A DNA stretch of 28,445 bases from a virus: the IMG/VR virus record IMGVR_UViG_3300042888_000219, positions 1 to 28,445 of that record. One strand, 5' to 3'. Of the stretch, positions 16,363 through 24,210 are shown one piece after another (the stretch's first letter is position 1; the number at the start of each line of letters is the position of its first letter). Both the position numbers and the translations under genes were made by a program. The notes beneath the pieces were generated by a model. It worked only from the letters and a program-made list of their open reading frames with translations, ran no database searches and was not told the DNA's origin.

Positions 16363-17997
16363 TTATGAAGTACGTCTTCCTTCGCCAGCAGGGTTTCTTC
16401 CAGTGGTTGTAGCAACACTATCAGATGCATTATTTGCTCTTTCTGTGTCTCTTTGTCTGTTCCCTGCAAGATCTGCACGGGCATCAGTTGCCTGTCTTGG
16501 AGTCATTTCAAAAACTTCATCTCCATCTGGACGATGAGGCATTCCAAGTTGTTCTCTCGCTTCGTTTGGAGTGATAACTTGAGTCTTGAGATATCTTTCC
16601 AGAATCTGAGATTGAGAAACTTCATCAGTAAGAGTAAGTTCCTTAAACTTAAGACTAACCAAATCTGTTTTTGTTCTTACAACCTTATTAATCATTTTTT
16701 CAATATATCGTTGTGCTGGTCTTGTTACTTGTTCCTTAAAAGTTCTATCTTGAGACAATGCTGCTGCAAGACCTCCTGCATCTACACCGCCCAACTTTGA
16801 AAGAGGAACCTGATGTGCCATCAAAATGTTGTCACGATTTTTTTGATGATATTTATCAAAAGAAGCTTCTTGAACATTTGCTTCAATCGGAACCATTGTA
16901 AATTCAATCTTGTTTCCATCTTGATCCGCAGGAAGTGGGACGTACAGAGTTCTATGATTCTGTCCCTTAAGACCTGTTTGCAAGAATCTAAACAATCTAT
17001 CCTCTGACTCACTATCAAGCTTTGCTCCCTTTACAACAACAATGTATCTTGGAACTGCTTTATTTTCAAAGTAGTCAATATTAAATTGAGCAGCAAGCTG
17101 ATCTCCCTTCAAAGAAAGGTAGGCAGAAAGAATATCAGGTACACCATAAAAAGTATTCAAAGGGGAGTATGCCTTTAAGTGAATAACTTCGTTTGGTCGT
17201 GGATCTTCAGTAATTGGATTTGGATTAGTTCCCCCAAAGTTACGGAAATAAACTACTTGACCACTGACTATTTGAGTAAATCCATCTCTAATTCTTCTTA
17301 CCCTCATGGTTGTTGCAGGAATGTGTCCAAGGTATCCAACCTCACCTGTGACGGTTCTTCCTACTTCTATATAGGCATTTCCTGTTGATTCAAGATCTAG
17401 ATTTACCTTTTCCATTGTTGTGAGAAAGCTATCATCGCTGTTTAGGCTTTCTATCCACTCAATAGCCTCACCTTTGATTCTCTCAAGTCTTTTCCTGGCT
17501 TTATCCATGGCACTTTGATTTTCCATGTTTTCCATACGAATAACTACATCTGGGGCAGTTTCAAACCTGTACCCAAGACCTACCGTGTTGGCTACCTTTG
17601 CATCAATAGCAGCATGGTTAGCAAAGTTTGTATCATAAAAGCTTGCCAATTCATAAAGATTGTAAGGAGGGGTGATGACATCAAAAACACCATATCCATT
17701 TCGATATGCTTCTCCAGGATTTATTTGTTTTGTTTTAACTCCATCAATTCCTGTTGAACGTACCCCCGCAGTATCTGCGTATGTTCCCACTACTTGACCC
17801 ATTTGATTTGTGGGTATATTAGAAATAGACTTTTCCATTTTATTTTCTGCTCTTGTGGTTCTACGTCTAAAGTTTAGATTTATTCCACTAAGATCTTTTA
17901 GGTCTTCCCAAGACTTATTAAATGGATCTTGATTAATAAATTCATTTTCTTCATTGTATTCATTTGAATACCTAATGGCTATCTCTTGTCTTTCCAT
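16363..17997 (-). CDS. Portal protein
   Basis: Forms the dodecameric ring at the unique capsid vertex through which DNA is packaged and ejected. At 544 aa it fits the HK97/PBSX portal family. Recognisable parts are the clip/stem-side region NSDDSFLTTMEKVNLDLESTG, IEVGRTVTGEVGYLGHIP, the conserved VIHLKAYSPLNTFYGVPDIL, a tunnel-helix-like segment with NIDYFENKAVPRYIVVV, and the late crown-type segment ending VITPNEAREQLGMPHRPDGD. The N-terminal 60 residues are polar and basic (NFRRRTTRAENK) and the C-terminal 45 are disordered-looking (TDARADLAGNRQRDTERANN). The start overlaps the preceding stop (TAATG) and has SD GGGAG. The protease gene follows after 36 nt, the usual portal-protease-capsid order. 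The portal call is firm; the placement of structural sub-domains is approximate. Confidence 0.93.
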   Translation of the reverse strand: MERQEIAIRYSNEYNEENEFINQDPFNKSWEDLKDLSGINLNFRRRTTRAENKMEKSISNIPTNQMGQVVGTYADTAGVRSTGIDGVKTKQINPGEAYRNGYGVFDVITPPYNLYELASFYDTNFANHAAIDAKVANTVGLGYRFETAPDVVIRMENMENQSAMDKARKRLERIKGEAIEWIESLNSDDSFLTTMEKVNLDLESTGNAYIEVGRTVTGEVGYLGHIPATTMRVRRIRDGFTQIVSGQVVYFRNFGGTNPNPITEDPRPNEVIHLKAYSPLNTFYGVPDILSAYLSLKGDQLAAQFNIDYFENKAVPRYIVVVKGAKLDSESEDRLFRFLQTGLKGQNHRTLYVPLPADQDGNKIEFTMVPIEANVQEASFDKYHQKNRDNILMAHQVPLSKLGGVDAGGLAAALSQDRTFKEQVTRPAQRYIEKMINKVVRTKTDLVSLKFKELTLTDEVSQSQILERYLKTQVITPNEAREQLGMPHRPDGDEVFEMTPRQATDARADLAGNRQRDTERANNASDSVATTTGRNPAGEGRRTS

Positions 17998-18365
17998 TAT
18001 TCTTGACTCCCATACTTAAGTAATGACTGTTGAGCGTCATGTACTGATCCTATATCGTTTAGGTTTGGAATCAATCCGTTTTTCATTCTATCAACCTGTT
18101 CTGAGTATTCTTCATCAGTTGCTCTTTTGATCCCCGCGTAAAACCAAGGATCTCCATCTGGTTCCCCATAATGAGACGCTGCTTTTCTAATTTCTGCGAT
18201 TTTTGAAATATCATGCTTCATTGATGGAATGTTTAAAAGGTTACCTTGACCATCATGAAACAAATGTCCACTAGGCAATCTCCAAAAATACAGACCCCAA
18301 TCGTAACCTTTAGGAATAAAGGTGGCCTTAGACTTACCAACTTTTGGTTTTTTTGTATTACTCAT
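17997..18365 (-). CDS. Conserved small protein preceding the portal (122 aa)
   Basis: The protein starts MSNTKKPKVGKSKATFIPKG and contains YDWGLYFWRLPSGHLFHDGQ, LLNIPSMKHDISKI, RKAASHYGEPDGDPWFYAG and EEYSEQVDRMKNGLIPNLND. I recall similar proteins directly upstream of portals in actinobacterial phages, without a known function. A TTG-initiated extension to 18413 would overlap the previous gene and read through two TATAAT boxes. The ATG at 18365 lies six bases after an extended -10, so I chose it and expect a leaderless message. The stop overlaps the portal ATG by one base (TAATG), giving translational coupling. The N-terminus is basic; no membrane segment or catalytic motif is seen. A head-assembly or connector role is inferred only from position. 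Confidence 0.75.
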   Translation of the reverse strand: MSNTKKPKVGKSKATFIPKGYDWGLYFWRLPSGHLFHDGQGNLLNIPSMKHDISKIAEIRKAASHYGEPDGDPWFYAGIKRATDEEYSEQVDRMKNGLIPNLNDIGSVHDAQQSLLKYGSQE

Positions 18366-18371
18366 GGTTGA

Positions 18372-18380
18372 ATTATAGCA
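18372..18380 (-). promoter_or_regulatory. Extended -10 promoter (TGCTATAAT) of the pre-portal gene
   Basis: Exact TGCTATAAT lies six bases from the ATG at 18365, with no SD, so a leaderless transcript is expected. A second TATAAT (18382-18387) lies ten bases upstream and overlaps the TAA stop of the preceding gene. Confidence 0.7.
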
Positions 18381-18382
18381 GA

Positions 18383-21300
18383 TTATACAGGTTTTTGTGT
18401 TATTGTTAGCCAAGTTTGGTCTGCAAACATAGTAAAGTAGTCTTCCTCTAGAGACATTCCTGTGTCATCATCAGAAACTATAATGTTTGTTCCACAATAT
18501 GCTGAATAAATATCTGCAGGAGTTATAGAAAACTCTGTACTTTCACCTAGTACATAAATATCTTTCCATTCATTTGGTATGGTGAGTACCCCATTTTCAT
18601 CGTACCACTCTCTCCAGTCAACAATATTCAAAGGGTTTGGATCTTGATCGTTATAAAGAATATCCGTCCATATTCTTGGAATAACAATACTAAACTCATT
18701 CAATCCAGATGCTTTAAAGAATGAAAGATTGTTAAACCTTAAACCATACAGCATGTTTATTGATCCAGAATATCCAGAAAAGTCTAGAGGTATACTGAAA
18801 GAAAAGGCCAAAGCGTTCCATTCATCCTTCAGTATGTATGGATTTGTTACGCTTATTCCGTTTTGATAAAAAGTTAGGTTTGGATAATCTATCAATGTTC
18901 TTTGATCCCTGGCAGAAACATAATATCTTTTTGCAGTGCTATCTGGGGTGATAATAAACTCTATCGTTCCTTCTGTGTGATCCAAAGTAAATAACTTTTG
19001 AGATGTAGGAATTGGTTTATCAACATCAAACTTCACAAACATCTGAACAGCGCCAAGTCCATAATTAATACTTTTGTTTTCGTTTATAGGAACGATGATC
19101 CCATACTCTTTATCTGCATCAGTTTCCAAAACCCTAAGTCCTGTTTTTTCTGTTAAGTATAAGTAAGGTAAATTATCTTTTCCAATAAGTACTGGATTCT
19201 TTGATTTACCACTATAATATATTCCTGTTTTTACATATGGATAGATATTGTACCCACTTCGAGTACCTATAGGTGTTAATCCATTTTCGTTTAATGATTT
19301 TGCAGCTATCTCAAGGCTTCTAACTTTTAGAGGATTACTAATTATTCCATCTTGCTTTATGTCAAAATGAAGAACCATAGCAACATTCTCAAAACTAATT
19401 TTTTTAGGTGGATAGATAACTGTTCCATCAATAATCCTAAACTTAGTTTTATATGCTTGATATGGATTAATATTTGTATTTTGTTTTTCTGCATATACTG
19501 TATAGGAATCTGTTAAATTTTTAGTATCAATAAATCTAGATAGGGGCTCATCTGCTCCCTCTGCAAGAAGTTGGAAGGTTACATAGGCATCAAGAGACGA
19601 GCCACTTGTATCTATTTCATATTCTGTAAGAATGTTTTCTTTTAGATCTTCATAGTTATCATATCCACTTAAAATTGAATTATCCAATATTTCATAACTT
19701 TTTTGTATTGGATCGTTATAGTCATCAAACAACTCTTGGTATGTCCAGTTTGGATTGTCTACCGTTGTTTCAATAATTTCAATTAGCGATGGATATCCAT
19801 AGTTAACTTGAAGGTAGTCAATGTCATAGGCTCTTGATCCATCTCTTGTTGTTATATAAGATGCAAAAGATGAAAGAGGAAAGTATTCTTCCCATTGAGC
19901 CGAAACTGAAATATCAAGGAAGTAGGTGTTGTATCTAAAGAAAGGTGATAGAGTATATGATGAATAATGATTCTCAAGCAAGGCTTCGTCATCATAATTT
20001 ACTATCCCCGTGGCAAGATCGAAATGCTCAGATATTTCTTCAAAGTTTGACTGATCTGAAAATCCTAATCTATATATTTTTCCTTCAAATGTTACAGAAC
20101 CATCTCCACCAACAAAAACACTTAAGAGTTCTGGTGATCCAAAGAATGACGAAAGCTCAAAGTTGAAAGATTGAGATAGTGTGGGGATGTGGAATCCAAC
20201 TGCAAAGTGAGTGTTGTCTACTGTGATTCCTGTACCGTCTAACTCTTGTCCATCAAAAACATAAGATACGTCATATCCATCTATATTTATTTCAAATCTT
20301 TTTCCATTTAAATTGTTTACTATGTGAATAAGAGGTCTTGAGTAGTTAACTTCTTCCTCTACCTCAAAAACTCCGTAGATAGAACTTAGTGGTGTAGAAA
20401 GAAAGGACATGGTTTGGAAGTTTAGATAGCATTGTTCTGTCCAGTTGGTTCCAGTAACTGGTTCCCACGTTGAAGACTCTATACTTGGTCTAAAAGAAAA
20501 GAACAATGGGTGATCTTTTAAAGGATAAAGTAAATCATTCAAATCTTTATTGTCGGAATACCATTCTGATCTATCTCTACCCCCCAAGTATATATCTGGC
20601 AAAGAGTATCCTGGAACAGATATAGAGTTAGTTGTCGCAACTAAGTTGTTGTAGTAGCCAGCGTCCCACCTTTCCATGTCTGGGTAAACTTTACTGTTGC
20701 TATATTTTGCATTGGAAAATTGAACAACTGCTTCTTCTCCATCAAAAGAATCATTAATAAGTTCTACTGGATCAGTTCCCTGCCCCCAAACAAATCTTTT
20801 TCTTGCAACCTGCAAAGGAACTGCGTAGGGAAAAATAGATACACAGTCTATTTCAAACATACTAAAATCTGGGTATGAGTAAAATCCAATCCAATCACTT
20901 TCAGATCGAGATAGAGAAGCTCTGTCAACTGTTATCTGACCAACTTGCTCTCCATTAATAAACATAGATACATTTTCATCCTTTATCACTAAGTGAAGGA
21001 GCATTGGTCTATACCATTCATATACGTTATGAGATATAAACTTTTTATCAATTACCAAGGTGATAAATCCTTCAGTTACATATACCCCATCATCTGTATC
21101 TAGTGGGCCAAGTATTCTTCTTGATTCTTTTGTTATTGGTCTTACTTTTAACCATGTTTCAAAAGTAAAATCTTTGTAGCTTCCCTCTAAGGTAAACATT
21201 TTTTTATTAGGAAAGATAATTGAAGGAGTCCCCTCACCTGATGGATAGACTCTAGTAACATTTTCTGATCCAAAAATCATTGGAATTCCCACGTTTTTTG

Positions 21301-22051
21301 CAAAAAGATTTCCACTGTCTGCCAGATAATATGCATTGTCCGATAGAATTCCATACTGATCGGCTTGCACAGCATCTAAAGATAGACCAGAAGAGAATGG
21401 TGCGCTTTGAGGAGTTGCCCCCAGAGATGATGAGATATAAGCTTCTGACCATTGTCCAACAGTAATACCATTAAATATAAAGTTATAATCTCCTGATATT
21501 CCACCTGTATTTACCGTTGCTCTAAAAATAAGTCTACAGAAATCTGAATCAAACTCTTGTATGGTAAAAGTATCTTGTAAATGATTCCATCCAGATCTTT
21601 CTATCGGAGTGAATTCTGTTAATACTTCAACCCAGGAAGATGATCCATTGTCGTAATACTCGTAACCAATCTCATATTTTGACACATAGTTTGATCCTTG
21701 ATAAACATACATGCTTATACAGAAAGTTTCCAAGTCTTCGTTGCACTCATTGAATGCAAAAATATCGGGGCTTATAGCTTCAATAATCATTCCGTCAGAT
21801 AAGGGAACGTTTCCCTGAATACCCGCATAGATGTCGCTATCAAATGGCGATCCTTGGTCTGGAATGGAAAGCCCATCATCGGCAGTTCCATTAGTAATAG
21901 ACCATCCTGGATAAGGAGAAGACCCGACCTCAAAAGTTCTTTGTTGATTATCGATTAAAGATATGTAAGAAACATCATCGTCTAGTGGCCAAATTGCAAC
22001 TGGATGTTCAGAATATAGTCTTGCCGCATAAAGATTTGAAACAACGCTCAT
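18383..22051 (-). CDS. Large LamG/concanavalin A-like virion structural protein (1222 aa)
   Basis: Probably a large virion surface or tail-appendage protein. The N-terminus (MSVVSNLYAARLYSEHPVA) leads into a beta-rich region at about 50-205 (SSSWVEVLTEF, WNHLQDTFTI) that looks like a carbohydrate-binding type sandwich. Residues about 283-420 have the LamG/ConA pattern: FTLEGSYKDFTFETWLKV, then a strand region, VSMFINGEQVGQITV and IDCVSIFPYAVPL. A similar lectin-like pattern recurs near the C-terminus, about 1010-1170 (VQMFVKFDV, GTIEFIITPD, YYVSARDQRTLIDYPNLTFY). The middle is rich in Tyr, Ser and Asp with no recognised motif. No catalytic residues, signal peptide or coiled coil were seen. 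The start has SD TAGGAG and an extended -10 promoter. The gene lies between RNR and the pre-portal gene, upstream of the head module, an uncommon place for an adhesin. Function in glycan binding is inferred. Confidence 0.75.
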   Translation of the reverse strand: MSVVSNLYAARLYSEHPVAIWPLDDDVSYISLIDNQQRTFEVGSSPYPGWSITNGTADDGLSIPDQGSPFDSDIYAGIQGNVPLSDGMIIEAISPDIFAFNECNEDLETFCISMYVYQGSNYVSKYEIGYEYYDNGSSSWVEVLTEFTPIERSGWNHLQDTFTIQEFDSDFCRLIFRATVNTGGISGDYNFIFNGITVGQWSEAYISSSLGATPQSAPFSSGLSLDAVQADQYGILSDNAYYLADSGNLFAKNVGIPMIFGSENVTRVYPSGEGTPSIIFPNKKMFTLEGSYKDFTFETWLKVRPITKESRRILGPLDTDDGVYVTEGFITLVIDKKFISHNVYEWYRPMLLHLVIKDENVSMFINGEQVGQITVDRASLSRSESDWIGFYSYPDFSMFEIDCVSIFPYAVPLQVARKRFVWGQGTDPVELINDSFDGEEAVVQFSNAKYSNSKVYPDMERWDAGYYNNLVATTNSISVPGYSLPDIYLGGRDRSEWYSDNKDLNDLLYPLKDHPLFFSFRPSIESSTWEPVTGTNWTEQCYLNFQTMSFLSTPLSSIYGVFEVEEEVNYSRPLIHIVNNLNGKRFEINIDGYDVSYVFDGQELDGTGITVDNTHFAVGFHIPTLSQSFNFELSSFFGSPELLSVFVGGDGSVTFEGKIYRLGFSDQSNFEEISEHFDLATGIVNYDDEALLENHYSSYTLSPFFRYNTYFLDISVSAQWEEYFPLSSFASYITTRDGSRAYDIDYLQVNYGYPSLIEIIETTVDNPNWTYQELFDDYNDPIQKSYEILDNSILSGYDNYEDLKENILTEYEIDTSGSSLDAYVTFQLLAEGADEPLSRFIDTKNLTDSYTVYAEKQNTNINPYQAYKTKFRIIDGTVIYPPKKISFENVAMVLHFDIKQDGIISNPLKVRSLEIAAKSLNENGLTPIGTRSGYNIYPYVKTGIYYSGKSKNPVLIGKDNLPYLYLTEKTGLRVLETDADKEYGIIVPINENKSINYGLGAVQMFVKFDVDKPIPTSQKLFTLDHTEGTIEFIITPDSTAKRYYVSARDQRTLIDYPNLTFYQNGISVTNPYILKDEWNALAFSFSIPLDFSGYSGSINMLYGLRFNNLSFFKASGLNEFSIVIPRIWTDILYNDQDPNPLNIVDWREWYDENGVLTIPNEWKDIYVLGESTEFSITPADIYSAYCGTNIIVSDDDTGMSLEEDYFTMFADQTWLTITQKPV

Positions 22052-22066
22052 ATGTTCTCCTACTTA

Positions 22067-22075
22067 ATTATAGCA
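22067..22075 (-). promoter_or_regulatory. Extended -10 promoter (TGCTATAAT) of the LamG-like structural gene
   Basis: Exact TGCTATAAT. Fifteen bases separate TATAAT from the ATG and include the SD TAGGAG, so the leader would be about 8 nt. The RNR hairpin occupies the place where a -35 box would be. Confidence 0.65.
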
Positions 22076-22106
22076 AAGCGAGGTAGGTTTTTATTCTACC
22101 CCGCTT
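22076..22106 (-). terminator. Hairpin after the RNR gene
   Basis: AAGCG-G-GGTAG pairs with CTACC-T-CGCTT around a nine-base A-rich loop, giving 11 stem pairs in the minus-strand RNA. The central G-U pair is an A/C mismatch on the other strand, which suggests selection as minus-strand RNA. It lies 15 nt after the RNR stop and 3 nt before the next extended -10. There is no U-tract, so it may be a 3'-end stabiliser rather than a true intrinsic terminator. Confidence 0.5.
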
Positions 22107-22120
22107 CGCGTCCAACCTAT

Positions 22121-24070
22121 TTAAGCAGAAATGAGGTCAACTACTTCACATGAGCCTGATCCCGCTGTGCAAGCAAGTTCTTGAGATCCAGATGTATTGT
22201 CTTCTAGTTCATACAAAGGAAGTGATTCCCATGGAATTCTTTTTGGCATTTTTGCTACCAATTCTTTGTACTCTTCTTCAGTAATCTCTTGATATGGCGC
22301 TTGTTTGTACGAATGTTCAGATGCTGGTAGGAACGAAACGCCACCTATAGAATCAAAGTTTTTAAATACCCAAGCTCCAACATCTAGCCATTCATCTTCT
22401 TTTATGTTGATAGTAACTGATGGATTATGTTCTGTCCAATGAGTCCTGTAAACCTTCCAGACTTCAAGGTGCTCTATAGCAGAAATATCTTCTGTTACTA
22501 CCGCATTCTTTGGTGCTTTAATTGGAAAAGAGAACACGGTAGTTGAATCTACTTTCATTACGTCTGGTTCATTAGGAACATCAAAGTCTTTTAGGAATGC
22601 CGTCAAAGGATCTTTATTGTCTGCACGAACGGTACGAATGTAATACTTAGAATACCAAGGATGAATTCCACTTGAAACACCTGTTAATTGAGACACAGTT
22701 CCTGATGGTTTTACCGTGGTTATAGCAACAGAAGGATTGATTCCAAGAACTTCTGCCTCTTCCTTATTAGTCTCAATAGATGATTCACGAAGTCTATCAA
22801 GCATTGCAGAAAGATCCTTGTGCCTTGTTCCTGTTAGTGGATTTCCAAAAATACCAGTAAGAGATACACCAAGAAGTCTTTCTTCTTCACAGTTATCTTT
22901 CCAAGATTTACGAATATACTTGAAATTAGTTAGACTTGATTGCCAAGTGCCCAGAATTGTTGCAATTCTAATCTTATCTTTTAGAGTTTCTTCTGTATCA
23001 CTTGCATCAATTACTACTTCTGTTAAGTTACAGAATTCATTAGCCCTTAGAAGAATTTCTCCACAAGGGTTTGTACCAACAACCTTTGATGAATCACGCC
23101 TTCCAAACTTATCTATATGCTTGCGAACAGAATCCATGTTGTAGATTCCTCGTTCACCTGACTTTGATTCATATAGGTTTCTCCACTCACGAAGAAATTG
23201 AGCAGTATTTGGTTTTGCGTTGTATACCGCTGAGTTATTAGCAAGTGCTCTTTGACCTTCTGTTTCCCACCATTGACCACTTTTTGCCTTGGCCATTTCA
23301 AAATCATCCAAATTGGAAAGGGAAATTAAGGCAGATCTACGGACTCCGCCAACAACAACTACTTCTCCGACCTTGCACATAATGTCGTGAGCCTCAATAG
23401 GCTTTAATCGCCTTCCTGCGGCTATCTTAAACTGTTCAACGGTAAACCTAAAAAGATCTGCAAGTGGTTCTGGACCTGATGCCCTACCTCCAAAAGTTTT
23501 TAGTCTTGCTCCTGCAGGACGAACCTTTGACATATCCCAATTGGGAATTTGTCCAGTAACCAACAGCCCAATAAGTTCTTTGTATGCCTTTGCCCATCCA
23601 AGCTTTGAATCTTCAACAACAATGGTTGTTCCTGTTGGGTAAAGTTCTTCTGATATCACAGGAAGATTATTTACATACTTCTGTTCAACAGAGAATCCTA
23701 CGCCTGTTCCATTCATCAAAATGTACATGGCTTCATCAAAAGATCTCAAGGAATCAACAGCAATAAAAGAACAGTTGTATGATGCAATGTTGTCTCTTTC
23801 TAGTGCTGGTCCTGCTGTCATCAAAGATCTCATGGAAGGCATTACCTTGTGATGCAAGATTGCTTCTTTTACTTGAGCAAACTTAATATCATTTTCCTTG
23901 TAATCATAGTTCTTTACAAGATGATCTTTCATAAAGTCAATGTATCGATCTACTGTCTCAGACCACGTTTCCCTCCTGCCCTTGCTTTCTATCCAACGGC
24001 TGTATCGTGAAACTGCAATAAAGTTGCGGTATGGATCTAAAATTGATCCATCTGAGTCAATAAATGTCAT
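22121..24070 (-). CDS. nrdJ: Adenosylcobalamin-dependent (class II) ribonucleoside-triphosphate reductase, monomeric type
   Basis: It reduces ribonucleotides to deoxyribonucleotides for phage DNA synthesis in the host cytoplasm, using a B12-derived radical and needing no oxygen or second subunit. The key residues fit the Lactobacillus RTPR scheme. SYNC (C100) and C347 form the reducible pair. NPCGEI holds the thiyl-radical C336 with N334 and E338; the 11-residue step from C336 to C347 equals RTPR 408 to 419. FGGRASGPEPL (193-203), VVGGVRRSALISL and TVKPSGTVSQLTG are family signatures. A C-terminal cysteine pair (C634, C641) can act as the swinging reductant. At 649 aa it is about 90 shorter than the Lactobacillus enzyme (739 aa), with about 53 residues missing between the first cysteine and NPCGE, where the effector-binding insertion lies. 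SD: TTAGGAAAGG. Its place among virion genes is unusual. Confidence 0.93.
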   Translation of the reverse strand: MTFIDSDGSILDPYRNFIAVSRYSRWIESKGRRETWSETVDRYIDFMKDHLVKNYDYKENDIKFAQVKEAILHHKVMPSMRSLMTAGPALERDNIASYNCSFIAVDSLRSFDEAMYILMNGTGVGFSVEQKYVNNLPVISEELYPTGTTIVVEDSKLGWAKAYKELIGLLVTGQIPNWDMSKVRPAGARLKTFGGRASGPEPLADLFRFTVEQFKIAAGRRLKPIEAHDIMCKVGEVVVVGGVRRSALISLSNLDDFEMAKAKSGQWWETEGQRALANNSAVYNAKPNTAQFLREWRNLYESKSGERGIYNMDSVRKHIDKFGRRDSSKVVGTNPCGEILLRANEFCNLTEVVIDASDTEETLKDKIRIATILGTWQSSLTNFKYIRKSWKDNCEEERLLGVSLTGIFGNPLTGTRHKDLSAMLDRLRESSIETNKEEAEVLGINPSVAITTVKPSGTVSQLTGVSSGIHPWYSKYYIRTVRADNKDPLTAFLKDFDVPNEPDVMKVDSTTVFSFPIKAPKNAVVTEDISAIEHLEVWKVYRTHWTEHNPSVTINIKEDEWLDVGAWVFKNFDSIGGVSFLPASEHSYKQAPYQEITEEEYKELVAKMPKRIPWESLPLYELEDNTSGSQELACTAGSGSCEVVDLISA

Positions 24071-24210
24071 AAAAAACCTTTCCTAATTTTAATTTGTGAA
24101 CATTGAGTATATCACTTTTATGTCTTTCAATGCAACCTCATCTGTAACATTTTTATAAATATCGTTGCAAATAAATAATTTTTGAAATAGTAATCTTTAT
24201 AACAATTGTA
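24071..24210 (-). other. 140-nt intergenic region between tail fibre and RNR
   Basis: This very AT-rich spacer holds the RNR promoter. I see no open frame with an SD and no strong hairpin; TGCAAC and GTTGCA could pair only across a loop of roughly 29 nt. Confidence 0.5.
24106..24114 (-). promoter_or_regulatory. Extended -10 promoter (TGATATACT) of the RNR gene
   Basis: This is a one-mismatch version of the TGNTATAAT motif found before other genes. A poor -35 (TTGCAT) lies 18 nt upstream of the hexamer. The predicted leader is about 28 nt and carries the SD TTAGGAAAGG. Confidence 0.55.

Noticed and set aside
17997-18413. 138-aa version of the pre-portal protein starting at a TTG
   Set aside because: It overlaps the LamG gene's 3' end and translates two TATAAT boxes; the ATG at 18365 sits right after an extended -10.
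24120-24190. TGCAAC/GTTGCA inverted repeat in the gap before RNR as a riboswitch, for example for cobalamin
   Set aside because: The arms are short, the loop is about 29 nt, the predicted RNR start lies downstream of it, and no cobalamin-box sequence was seen, so no B12 riboswitch can be supported.
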